Of a stretch of DNA of 64,000 nucleotides, positions 35,301 to 41,106 are shown in pieces. This DNA is from Sweltsa coloradensis. Taxonomy: Eukaryota; Arthropoda; Insecta; Plecoptera; Chloroperlidae. Under the pieces are notes generated by a model. That model was given only the letters and a program-made list of their open reading frames with translations, was not told the DNA's origin and made no database searches. How positions within the stretch are numbered: position 1 is the stretch's first letter; each line of letters starts with the position of its first letter. The stretch spans positions 124,001 to 188,000 of the forward strand of contig JAMZAV010001846.1 of NCBI GenBank assembly GCA_024449915.1, given 5' to 3'. Position numbers and translations under genes: made by a program.

Positions 35301-37166
35301 AATCTATAGAAATAAAGCTTTTAATATAAGTTTTTTGATTTTTTGTGCTATATTTTCGTGCCATTTGGGCCAATTCTGACCAAACGGGTGGGGCTACAAC
35401 GTTCATATTATACATGGACATTAAGGTTATGGTGATGTAGTACCTTTTAAAAGAAAAAGTTGAAAAAGTTAGCCAGAATCCATAGAAATAAAGCTTTTTA
35501 ATATAAGTTTTTACGGTAAAAAATACCAATTGACAAGAAACAAAAGAAACTTGACAACATTCACCTACAATGCGTAGGCAGCAAAACAAAGCACTTGCAA
35601 AAGTAAAGATATCCCAAGCAAACTTAAAACTTTAAAAAGCTCATCCATCAACGCGGCGGGACTTTAGCGTTTTCCTAGTATTTCATAATCACGAAAGAGG
35701 AACAGCAGCGGGCCGTTAAGATAACACTCACGCATCCTGCTTTATATCTTGACACAGTCAAGTCAAGGTCACGACTCACGATGCGTTGGCGCGGGGCGCG
35801 GGGGGGGGACTGGAGCCCGAATGAGAGTAAACAAGATAAGATAAGGAAATGTTTATCCCATGGGTGATAGCTTTTAAGTTTTGACTTCTAGCAGATTGAA
35901 AACATAAGTGATGTTGTATCGCACGAGTGTTTAGGCAGGAGGGGCGGGGGGTGGGGGGGAGGACATACTCAGCACACTGCACAAGTCGGCGGCATGAACA
36001 AAGGACATTATAATTCAAAACAAAAACGCCGCCAAGCACAAAAGATATGAGAAAGCGCATGTTTACATTAGCCTTCCGCCTACAATGTGTCAGCTCAATT
36101 CAGGAACCAGGGTTTTACGGGTAAACGGGTAGTGGAAACACGTACCGGGTACCCGTCGTCTTTCCCTAGTATGGACAGTGCAAACACCCGCGGATCAACG
36201 CCGGAATCAACAAGGCCGATTCAGAACAACTTTGAATTTATTATGTGCCTCGTTATCTAAGACGGCTCTAAAGTCACCGTTTACACATTCCTAACCCAAG
36301 AACTGATAGACTTAAGTCCAAATCAGAAGTTTAAAAACTTCTGCCAATAGCGGGAATTGAACCCTGGACCTTCTGCATTGGAAGCAGAGACGCTAACCAC
36401 AAGACCAACGAGCCACACAAACAAGTTTAAACAGTCAAGTGACAAATCGATTCCTTTAGTTTAGAATCAATCCAGACAGTAATTGATTCCTCCATTAATT
36501 AATCCCTAATCTATAGGTCCAATTGTTATTTATTTGTTGTTTTAATGGATTGATTTTGAATCATCAATCAATCATTATTCATTGTGGCCACGTCCAACTC
36601 TGTGTAGGGTCAGCGTTGAAGATGTGCCTCTTTTTCTTCTTCTTCCCTTCCATCACTCTTCCCTTCCCCCACATTCCTCGCTGTTCCACGTCTTTCCTCA
36701 TACTGTCTTGCCATCGTTTTCGTGGTTTGACCCGACCAAAGTTCGTGTTAAGCTAGAAATTTGATAGATCACAAACAAGAACTTTAAAACTTAAACCCAA
36801 CCGAACTTCCATAAAAGTTTGGTTGGAGTTATAAATTTTGAATGTTTGCGCAACCCTATGTGCTACTAGATAACAACTAAAAAAGCTTTAATCTGTTTGT
36901 ACAAGCATGGTTTACTAGATTGTTCTGGATTTGAGTAGTTTACTAGATTGTTATTGGATTTGAGTCTCTAACTGTGACTTCTCTTGCAGGAGGAACTAAG
37001 CAAGAACGGTAGCGAGTGTAAGTCCAATCCTCCAGCGCGATACGGGTCCTACCACCAGGATGTGCTAACCTGCAAGTCATCCGTCATCAGTGTCAACATC
37101 TGCTTGATGCTGCTCATGGCCGTCGGGATAATGAGGTGGCCTTGGGTGGGCCTGCCCAACACCTGA
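6896..37166 (+). CDS. LMLN: Leishmanolysin-like zinc metallopeptidase (M8 family), 13 coding exons
   Basis: Coding exons: 6896-7024, 14127-14227, 14611-14641, 15138-15220, 20826-20943, 22304-22482, 22955-23156, 23559-23784, 25445-25632, 27235-27367, 32046-32372, 33299-33418 and 36990-37166, about 670 codons. Family: a predicted secreted or membrane-anchored zinc endopeptidase. Seen: a hydrophobic N-terminal signal segment; a basic VKKRS stretch like a propeptide cleavage site; a Cys-rich stretch (VCRTCNATG); the zinc site HEILHALGF in exon 7; the third zinc His in THWEKR at the end of exon 8; the Met-turn in NEAMTG at the start of exon 9; many Cys in exons 9-12; and a hydrophobic C-terminus ending GLPNT that suits a GPI signal or a membrane segment. 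Length matches animal LMLN proteins. All junctions are GT-AG and in phase except exon 7 to exon 8, which is one base out. The start is the first ATG before the signal peptide. Cleavage substrate is unknown. Confidence 0.95.
7050..7557. repeat. Cluster of GGCCTAG/CTAGGCC words in intron 1
   Basis: Dozens of overlapping TAGGCCTA, CCTAGG and GCTAGG words in the first part of intron 1. A similar cluster lies just after SMUG1 exon 1. Confidence 0.6.
7568..8347. mobile_element. GGTAC-type MITE interrupted by a hAT
   Basis: Inverted ends GGAACTCTTTCGGTTGG and CCAACCGAAAGAGTACC; exact 8-bp duplication GCTGATGC at 7560 and 8348. Same family as 4201-4594. Without the inner hAT it is only about 120 bp long. 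Confidence 0.85.
7672..8322. mobile_element. hAT non-autonomous element
   Basis: Inverted ends CAGTGGCGGATACAGG and CTAGATCCGCCACTG; exact 8-bp duplication TGTCCATA at 7664 and 8323. Inside, the block TGATTTTCAAAATTTTCGCC occurs twice (near 7792 and 8176). No transposase remains. Confidence 0.9.
8729..9452. repeat. Long inverted repeat, arms about 320 bp
   Basis: The left arm (AAAGTGGACTTCAC, GGTCCGCAGGTACC, ACCCTTCTATTGATGGTCTC, AAATCAACACGAAAGTGTTT) is mirrored in the right arm up to GTGAAGTGGACTTTAG. The loop is about 60 bp. A foldback element; target duplication not clear. Confidence 0.75.
9453..10387. other. Intron 1 sequence, no gene
   Basis: AT-rich, with scattered TAGGCCTA words. 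9465-9535 matches, in reverse complement, part of the 53236-53446 MITE (GGGTGCGCTCTTAT, TCCTAGAACTAGCGC). Confidence 0.5.
10388..11392 (-). mobile_element. Helentron-like element, divergent subfamily, split by a 5S SINE
   Basis: The 5' tip is at 11392 (reads TTGGATGAGCGTAGCGAGCA) and the 3' end is at 10388 (GAAGCTTCCTAG). The interior GAGCGCAATC and ACATGCTT blocks match the copies at 56256 and 59487. The 3' hairpin differs from that of the other copies (CGCGCCTGAAAAAGCGTTTG). Confidence 0.7.
10886..11300 (+). mobile_element. 5S rRNA-derived SINE (SINE3-like)
   Basis: The head reads like 5S rRNA: CCCACTCGAACACTGAAGTT, AAGCAACATCGGGCGTGGTC, then GAGTGGGTCGCCGCTCTG at the internal control region. 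An unrelated body follows (AAAGCCGTTGGTCCCCTTGG), then an (AAT)n tail at 11263-11300. It interrupts the helentron at GGAATT. Not a working 5S gene: the 5' part is short and a tail is attached. Confidence 0.8.
11952..12542. mobile_element. GGTAC-type MITE nested in TTAA copy 2
   Basis: Inverted ends GGTACTTGTTAATTAACGGG and CCCGTTAATGAACAAGTACC. The flanking 8-mers GACAATAA and GACAATGA differ at one base. It contains the CTTTAACGTCGCTATTTTAA block shared with 7568 and 48896. Confidence 0.75.
12840..13300 (-). mobile_element. LINE ORF2 3'-end fragment
   Basis: Minus-strand frame 12985-13257 reads [20 protein letters not shown] and [11 protein letters not shown], the typical C-terminal tail of LINE endonuclease/reverse transcriptases. 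5' truncated. Confidence 0.75.
13411..14126. other. Intron 1 end, no gene
   Basis: AT-rich intron with several TAGGCCTA words; no element ends found. Confidence 0.5.
14127..14227 (+). CDS. LMLN: LMLN exon 2: propeptide
   Basis: Starts in phase 0 and encodes [17 protein letters not shown], then [13 protein letters not shown], which fits the conserved pro-region of animal leishmanolysins. KKR is a possible pro-protein cleavage site. Donor gtgaga, phase 2. Confidence 0.9.
14298..14519 (-). repeat. Dispersed repeat related to 36590-36760 and 50435-50535
   Basis: A pyrimidine-rich stretch whose minus-strand reading ([17 protein letters not shown]) resembles the frames in the other two places. 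Probably a LINE 3' region; it lies in intron 2. Confidence 0.4.
14611..14641 (+). CDS. LMLN: LMLN exon 3 (31-nt microexon)
   Basis: Completes the split Arg codon and encodes [10 protein letters not shown]. Acceptor ttactttcag, donor gtaagt. It restores phase 0 exactly, which supports an exon too short to find by ORF length. Confidence 0.88.
15138..15220 (+). CDS. LMLN: LMLN exon 4
   Basis: Encodes [19 protein letters not shown] and then TENVIRLNR, the conserved start of the mature domain. Acceptor tttccag, donor gtaagt, phase 2. The longer open frame across this place (15044-15310) is a shadow. Confidence 0.9.
15250..19130 (-). mobile_element. RNase H-bearing LINE (I/Jockey-like), ORF2 broken by frameshifts
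   Basis: Read on the minus strand from 19130 to 15250: endonuclease ([28 protein letters not shown] near 18500; [11 protein letters not shown]), RT ([63 protein letters not shown] near 16940), then RNase H ([31 protein letters not shown]) and a C-terminal CRMCG knuckle near 15430. The domains fall in at least six separate frames, so it is inactive. ORF1 is absent. The 3' tail is GAAG-rich. It lies antisense in LMLN intron 4. Confidence 0.92.
19305..19580 (+). mobile_element. 5'-truncated tRNA-derived SINE
   Basis: Body and tail only: GCACATAATAAATTCAGAG, GATCCGCGGGTGTTCGCACT, CGATCTTTGGTTGGTTATCG, ACTGAGTGGGTAGACTCTAA, then an ATTT-rich tail. Same family as 27503-28450. Confidence 0.8.
19703..19750 (-). 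ncRNA. Hammerhead ribozyme-like motif
   Basis: On the minus strand: CAGATGA (core CUGAUGA with U4 changed to A), stem II GTCC-CAGAA-GGAC, then GAAAC and a minimal stem III ACACGTC. The flanks ATCCGC and GTAGAT pair as stem I with one mismatch. The layout matches hammerheads in Penelope-like elements; activity is doubtful because of the U4 change. Confidence 0.55.
19751..20584. other. Intron 4 sequence, no gene
   Basis: Includes a (CG)n run near 20009. It may be part of a Penelope-like remnant that carries the ribozyme motif. No coding domain. Confidence 0.4.
20585..20645 (-). mobile_element. 3' tail of a second RNase H LINE copy
   Basis: Reads ACACATGATGGCCGAGTAGG, then GGCATATGATAAGAAGAAG on the minus strand, like the 3' end of the LINE at 15250. 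Confidence 0.55.
20826..20943 (+). CDS. LMLN: LMLN exon 5
   Basis: Encodes [19 protein letters not shown], then the Cys cluster and [13 protein letters not shown], a well-conserved family block. Donor gtaagt, phase 0. Confidence 0.93.
21494..22147. mobile_element. TTAA-flanked MITE in intron 5
   Basis: TTAA at 21490 and 22148; ends AGGGGTATTTAACC and TTTTTAGCCCCT. No transposase domain in the open frame 21542-21877. Confidence 0.55.
22304..22482 (+). CDS. LMLN: LMLN exon 6
   Basis: Encodes [22 protein letters not shown] and [16 protein letters not shown], the beta-rich part of the catalytic domain ahead of the zinc helix. Donor gtaata, phase 2. Confidence 0.94.
22483..22954. other. LMLN intron 6, nothing seen
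   Basis: Ordinary AT-rich intron. Confidence 0.5.
22955..23156 (+). CDS. LMLN: LMLN exon 7: HExxH zinc-binding helix
   Basis: Encodes [14 protein letters not shown], then [19 protein letters not shown]. The HExxHxxGF motif supplies two zinc ligands and the catalytic Glu. Ends TTTQRE at donor gtgagt in phase 0. The base composition is clearly GC-richer than the surrounding introns. Confidence 0.96.
23157..23558. other. LMLN intron 7
   Basis: 402-bp AT-rich intron. No obvious microexon was found that would repair the phase mismatch between exons 7 and 8. Confidence 0.5.
23559..23784 (+). CDS. LMLN: LMLN exon 8: third zinc histidine
   Basis: The reading frame 23560-23784 gives [30 protein letters not shown] and [13 protein letters not shown]; the His of THWEKR is the expected third zinc ligand. 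Donor gtgagc, phase 0. Using the acceptor gttacag leaves one extra base relative to exon 7, so the exact 5' edge is unsettled. Confidence 0.88.
23941..24399 (+). mobile_element. Helentron-like element, shortened copy
   Basis: Starts TGGATGAGCAAAGCAAAGAC and ends after GCTCATCCATCAATGCGACT with a decayed 3' hairpin. It has a poly-T/poly-G tract near 24000 and internal deletions. Lies in intron 8. Confidence 0.65.
24410..24735 (+). mobile_element. Helentron-like 3' fragment
   Basis: Repeats the 3' third of the previous copy (AACTTGACAACAATCACCTA to GCTCATCCATCAACGTGACT) directly downstream, as a partial tandem. Confidence 0.6.
25103..25262. mobile_element. Short MITE with imperfect inverted ends
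   Basis: TACCGTATTGTGCCGAATAT and its mirror ATATTCAGGACAATATGGTA. No clear target duplication. Confidence 0.5.
25445..25632 (+). CDS. LMLN: LMLN exon 9: Met-turn
   Basis: Encodes [40 protein letters not shown] and [12 protein letters not shown]. The Met of EAMTG is the Met-turn under the active-site zinc. Donor gtaagc, phase 2. Confidence 0.95.
25633..26910. other. LMLN intron 9, 5' part
   Basis: The GC-rich stretch 25880-26220 gives overlapping open frames on both strands but of low-complexity composition (Thr/Asp and Pro runs). I do not consider it coding. Confidence 0.5.
26920..27150 (+). mobile_element. 5'-truncated tRNA-derived SINE
   Basis: GGGTGTTCGCACTGTACATA to ACTGAGTGGGTAGACTCTAA plus an ATTT tail, just before LMLN exon 10. 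Confidence 0.8.
27235..27367 (+). CDS. LMLN: LMLN exon 10
   Basis: Encodes [20 protein letters not shown] and then [11 protein letters not shown], ending LPILYQ. Acceptor ttttctag, donor gtatgc, phase 0. Confidence 0.92.
27503..28450 (+). mobile_element. Full-length tRNA-derived SINE, split by an insertion
   Basis: The head 27503-27570 reads as a tRNA: TTGTGGTTAGCGTACCTGC, an anticodon loop TTCCAAT in a CTGC/GCAG stem, and B box GGTTCGATTCC. The body runs to AAATTCAGAGTT at 27694, resumes at 28197 and ends at GGGTAGACTCTAA plus (ATTT)n. The loop reads CCA (Trp-like), though the family also resembles tRNA-Gly. Confidence 0.85.
27695..28196 (-). mobile_element. Insertion in the SINE, probably a Penelope-like 3' fragment
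   Basis: 502 bp flanked by a 13-bp duplication TAAATTCAGAGTT (27682, 28197). Minus-strand frame 27991-28182 reads [20 protein letters not shown] and CFNASII, similar to the end of the GIY-YIG nuclease of Penelope-like elements. Near 27810-27850, stem GGC/GCC followed by GAAACG resembles a decayed hammerhead. Confidence 0.5.
28812..29015 (-). mobile_element. Helentron-like 5' fragment
   Basis: Minus strand: TGAGTGCAGAAAAGACTTCA to TCATGAATATTGTACTTTTC, matching the first 200 bp of the complete copies. The 3' part is absent. Confidence 0.6.
29270..29521 (+). pseudogene. THAP domain of the P-like transposase, truncated
   Basis: 83 codons from [32 protein letters not shown] and [17 protein letters not shown] is a C2CH zinc-finger DNA-binding domain. 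The first Cys and the Cys-x2-His pair are present, but the second Cys is Phe (CFVYGF where CxxxxC is expected), so zinc binding is probably lost. A TAA follows KIAKK; beyond it the frame reads [11 protein letters not shown], a typical continuation. This stop and the missing core mark it as dead. Confidence 0.8.
29985..30160 (-). mobile_element. tRNA-like SINE inside the P-like element
   Basis: Minus strand: AGCGCTCGGCTCTGATTCGG, GAGATCCCGGGTTCGAATCC (B box), then an unrelated body. A poly-T run breaks the D-arm region, so it is not a tRNA gene. Confidence 0.6.
30165..31230. other. Interior of the P-like element, no domain recognised
   Basis: Very AT-rich with a 30600-30960 low-complexity stretch. 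The open frame 30044-30520 runs across the SINE and has no recognisable domain. Confidence 0.5.
31345..32045. other. End of LMLN intron 10
   Basis: AT-rich; short frames only. Nothing recognised. Confidence 0.5.
32046..32372 (+). CDS. LMLN: LMLN exon 11 (largest exon)
   Basis: 109 codons: [38 protein letters not shown] and [13 protein letters not shown]. This is the Cys-rich C-terminal domain conserved in M8 proteins. GC-rich, phase 0 at both ends. Confidence 0.94.
32745..33241. mobile_element. Decayed hAT (CAGGGGTCGGCAAC type)
   Basis: The right end, read inward, is CAGGGGTCGGCAACTAGATT; the left end is eroded (CAGTTTCAGTTCGGGCC). The interior AATTTTCAAAATTTTCACC and GGGGGGCTCTGCCCCC blocks match the hAT at 7672. 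Confidence 0.5.
33299..33418 (+). CDS. LMLN: LMLN exon 12
   Basis: Exactly 40 codons: [20 protein letters not shown], then [13 protein letters not shown] with paired cysteines. Acceptor gtttttag, donor gtaaga, phase 0. Confidence 0.93.
33502..34158. mobile_element. hAT-like MITE in intron 12
   Basis: Inverted ends TAGTGATGACATCGGGTA and TACCCGATGTCATCACTA; exact 8-bp duplication ATGATTAG at 33494 and 34159. Inside are repeated GGAGTCGACTCC words and a purine-rich (GA)n tract near 33985. Confidence 0.82.
34706..36168. mobile_element. hAT element inserted in the SINE, itself holding a helentron
   Basis: Ends TAGGGATGACGAAACCCGAC and GGGTACCCGTCGTCTTTCCC+TA; exact 8-bp duplication GTATGGAC at 34698 and 36169. 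No transposase domain found in 35680-36168. Confidence 0.85.
34894..35678 (+). mobile_element. Helentron-like element inside the hAT
   Basis: TGGATGAGCGAAAGCGAAGA to GCGTTTTCCTAG between flanking T bases; close to copies 1 and 2. Confidence 0.78.
36590..36760 (-). repeat. Dispersed pyrimidine-rich repeat
   Basis: GGCCACGTCCAACTCTGTGT and a TCTTCTTCCC-rich stretch, matched at 50435-50535. Function unknown; possibly a LINE 3' region. Confidence 0.45.
36990..37166 (+). CDS. LMLN: LMLN exon 13: C-terminus and stop
   Basis: Encodes [20 protein letters not shown], then [19 protein letters not shown] and a short tail before TGA. The hydrophobic end fits a GPI-attachment signal or a C-terminal membrane span. 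An AATAAA at 37168 lies almost on the stop codon, so the true poly(A) site is probably further downstream. Confidence 0.92.
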   Translation, partial: EELSKNGSECKSNPPARYGSYHQDVLTCKSSVISVNICLMLLMAVGIMRWPWVGLPNT

Positions 37167-38547
37167 CAATAAACGAAAGTTCCTACTAGGCGTAGTGTAA
37201 CACTGACTGTCGGGCCCGTACCATCTCCAAGTGTACGTATTAGAAACCATCCCAACAAGTACCAGCAGTTGAATGGTACAAACAAAACATGCTCACCATG
37301 GCAACTGCATTCCTTTTATGTATAATTGTCTATCTATATGTTATGTTAAAAAGAATAATACATGTTATGTAACTGTGTTACTTCGTAAAGAGAAAAGACT
37401 CTGCCCATAGTAACTGCGCAATATCATCGCAAGCTACTATCTTGAAAGTGATAAATGATTGCATATATTTTTCAAATTACATATTATTATAAAGAATGCA
37501 ACAACAACTGGCGGCAGTTGAGGGAATGAAAACTGTTGAGAAAGTTAGTTTAGTACTAATTTAGTAATTTCCTATATAGTTTATTGTGTTTGGGAGGAAT
37601 CTTCATTTCATTGCTATTTAATATTAATTTTATCAAAGCACATGAATTTAGTATTTACACATCTTTTATCTTGTTAAGCAGGGAAACCAACAACCATTCT
37701 TAATTTCTTATTGTTTGATTACGTTTAATACTACTATAGGGTACTATATGATAATACAGTACTTTCCATGCATATTTTAGCTTTTACAAAACTGAATCTT
37801 GTGATGCTTGTTAGTTGTTTACTGTTTAGTGTTTATTGCTAAAGGTTTACTTGATTTATTAAATATTGGCAGTGGTCTTTGCTCATAACAGAAAACTGAT
37901 GAAAGTGAAGACTGAAGCCCAGTTTGTATTACAATATTCACAATGTTTAATGTATTATCACGATCGGATTGATTGCCTTTTAGTTTTATTTTATATACTG
38001 ATTTGCACATCGTAGTAAATGACAGGACAGCTACGAGCTACTGTACCGATGGTGACATGTTGCTACTACTGTTCGGTATAGGGTCTGTGACATCTTCGTC
38101 TATCATGAAACAGGTGACTACTGACTATTACGTACATCAGTTTCATTTTATTACTGAATCATAAATTTCATGTACGTAGAAAACTGTAATTGTTGTACTT
38201 GTAAGATGTATTCATGTGGACCACTTCCTGGTCAATATTTTATAAATGAAGTTTTTAGGTGACAGACAATTCCTTCCTGGCAAATAAGACTGCTTTTGGA
38301 TGAAATCATCTCTGTTAAAATTTAGTTTCCATAAAAAATTTTCTACATCTTAATTCTTAACCTTAGTTAATTTAAAACGTCATGTACATTTTATGATACT
38401 GTACAGTATGTACAATAACGGAATGAGACCCTCACAAAGTTACTCACATTGCCACCTAGGTAGTTGCCTTGCTGACAGTGCATACCTATTATCTTTTCTT
38501 CAACCTAGTTTTCATGTTAAATTAGCTCTCTTATTCATACTTATTAT
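37167..38547. other. LMLN 3' flank, possibly 3' UTR
   Basis: AT-rich with no coding signal. AATAAA at 37168 is right after the stop; the real 3' end cannot be set from sequence alone. Confidence 0.4.
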
Positions 38548-38918
38548 TAGGGATGTGCAAACGTTCAAAATTCGAACTCGAACTTTTTCTAAGTCCGAGT
38601 TCGGTTCGAGTTCAAATAAAAGTTCGAAGTTCGTTTTTTTTTTTTTTTTTACTAATTTGCAGTGGTGTGCGGTCACATATTGTTTTACATGTCAAAAAAT
38701 GGTTCTCAGTTTACAGGTACAAATTTAAAAACAAAAAATGGATGGTGGAGGTGCCGGTCCAGACTTATCACTATTTTACCTATCATGACGGTTTGATATA
38801 CCTAAAAGTTGGGTTCGAGTTCGATACAGTTAGAAATTTTTGTAAAGTTCAAAGTTCGTTTTTTTTAAACTGGGAAAGTTCGAGTTCGAAGTAAAAATAG
38901 TGGGTTCGCACATCCCTA
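38548..38918. mobile_element. hAT-like MITE rich in GTTCGA words
   Basis: Ends TAGGGATGTGCAAACG and GGTTCGCACATCCCTA. The flanks ATACTTATTAT and ATACTTATCAT are near-identical. The interior is made of repeated TTCGAGTTCG-type words. Confidence 0.65.
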
Positions 38919-40932
38919 ATACTTATCATCAGTCTAAATGCTCCTTTCACTTGCTATCATTCCATTTACCTTGGTGCAGGTTGTTTTATATCTACCTCTA
39001 GGTTACCTAGTGTGTGAAAGTATTTTGTTTGTCAGTCTCCACATTGGCATTATTTCCATGTATCTAAACGAGCTCGGCTCATGAACAAATATTTTTACTG
39101 TAGGTATATCTATAATACTCAGCTTCACCCTTCATTCCTCGCCCACGTTGGCATCGGTACTCGCATGGTGGTCGTTCTGTGCACTCTTCTACCGCAGCTA
39201 ATCTGAGTGAGGTAGGCGCAGTCCAATTAGTTTTAAACGTTACTCTGCTCAGTATTGTTAATTAAGGAGCATCAAGCTAAATTAAAGAATGCTTGTAAAG
39301 GGTCTGTAAATCGTGTAAAAGGGACGGGCGGAAAATGGGTCTACGGTATTTGGTAGCTCCATGTGTTGGTCAGTACGTATATGCATTAATATATTTTACT
39401 CTTGGGCCAGTTCTCATATCTGATTGAACTCAATTCAAGTACAGTCTGCAATTAGTTTATGGTTGATAAATTATATATTTTAAATAATATTTTAGTAATA
39501 TTTTTTTTTGCCAGATGCTAAAGATCTGGTTATATAAGAGCCATTCATTAATGTGGTGCACTCTCGAAAGAGTAATAAACTAATAATCATTTAAAATAGC
39601 CATAGTTGTGCAAACTCAAAGTGAAATGAAATTTTGCCATTTGGGAATCTCTAGGAATATTTCAGAATGTAATCAAGGTACAAAAGAAGGTAGACCAGGT
39701 AAAATCACTTGAATCATAAGTCATAACACAAATGTCAAATGACAGCTCTAATTGATTTCAGGTAGCCTATATTTATTATTATAATGTACTGGTACTATAG
39801 TATATTGTATTTCATTTTTATTTCCGGTGCTTTCAACTATCCCGATCAGTACTCTTGGGTCAAATACATAGTTGAGTTTCTCCTTGTGGCAGCTTGATTC
39901 GTTGCGTAGCCGACTTGCCTGAGGAAAGCAAAGTTGCGGAGTTCCGTGACCAACCTCACAAGTTGCCGTGATGATGACATAGGATAAGAAATACATGCAG
40001 TTTCTGATCAATCTTCTATGCATCAGCTTTGGCTTATTAAGATTGAAAGACGATCCATTTTGATAGTACATACTTGGTTTACATCACTGGCATATTATAT
40101 GGGTAGGTTAATTTGCACAAGCAAAATTTCTGTGTGAGAAAGTTTAAAAATTGTTTCTCTGGTATGAAGTTTGACTTGGGTGATTTTGGATGTCTGTATA
40201 TTGTGAACATGCAAATTTGGCTCCTGGTACTGACTTTACCAATTGATAGGCCTACGTTTGTTATTACCGTGCCTTGCAAGTTGCAATATTCTTACTGCTA
40301 AAACCTTACTTTTCAACATACATAGTTGCTATTCAATTGTGTAAGACTAAGATACTATTGTGATGTGCAATGCAATGCTTATTTGCACGTGCAGTTCTAG
40401 CCCAACTATAAAATGTGGAACGACCTTGGGGGAACCCCAGAATTGCCCCGCAGATCATTTTTTTTCAAGTTTGTGCTTTTTTGAAAGTGTGTTTTCAACA
40501 ACTAAAATTCTGGTTATTTCTAAGGCATATGTATATGACACAATACTCGTATTCAATGAATTTTTTAAATTTGAATTCGCGATCACAAAAATGAGAAAAC
40601 GAGGCTCAATGTAATTCTTTCAACGTGCCAGTTGGAAAATATGTATTTTATGAGCTTATTTGTATTATTGGGAACTCGTGTAATACAGTACAAAGATAAT
40701 CTGATGAAATTATTCAATGAAGGAGCCAGAAATACATTTTCTTCATATTCACAATCACAATCCATCTTAAAACAGAAATTCAGAAACAATTATCAGAGAA
40801 TTCGGAGGCAGCCTGGGCATAGTCAGGCCGCCCCGTAGAACCGCACCTGCATATTTGTAATCAATTCAATAATTGTGAGTGTTTAATTTTAAGGTTATGT
40901 TCTCGTGGTGGCTTTATTACCATAGCTGACTA
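38919..40932. other. Intergenic, no gene
   Basis: Short frames on both strands with no domain or splice support. Confidence 0.5.
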
Positions 40933-41104
40933 CAGTCGAGCCCACTTATAGAGAACTCTCTTTTAACAAAGTTCTGGATTAAACAAAGTAATTTTAAAGC
41001 TTGTTAATTAAAAATACATGTAATGTGACTCTGTTTTAACTAAGTTCTTTTTATACAAAGTAAAAGTCAGTTTTTGTCAAGTTTGTTATAAGTGGGCTCT
41101 ACTG
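40933..41104. mobile_element. Pogo/Tigger-like MITE
   Basis: Ends CAGTCGAGCCCACTTATAG and TATAAGTGGGCTCTACTG flanked by TA on both sides, the Tc1/mariner target. 172 bp, no coding. Confidence 0.82.
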
Positions 41105-41106
41105 TA

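Larger units (their letters stand above)
34545..36421 (-). mobile_element. Full-length tRNA-derived SINE (minus) split by a hAT
   Basis: The tail is 34545-34705 (TTAGAGTCTACCCACTCAG orientation) and the head 36169-36421. The tRNA-like head, read on the minus strand, is TTGTGGTTAGCGTCTCTGCT with CTTCCAATGCAG and box B GGTTCAATTCC. It matches the plus-strand copy at 27503. Confidence 0.85.
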
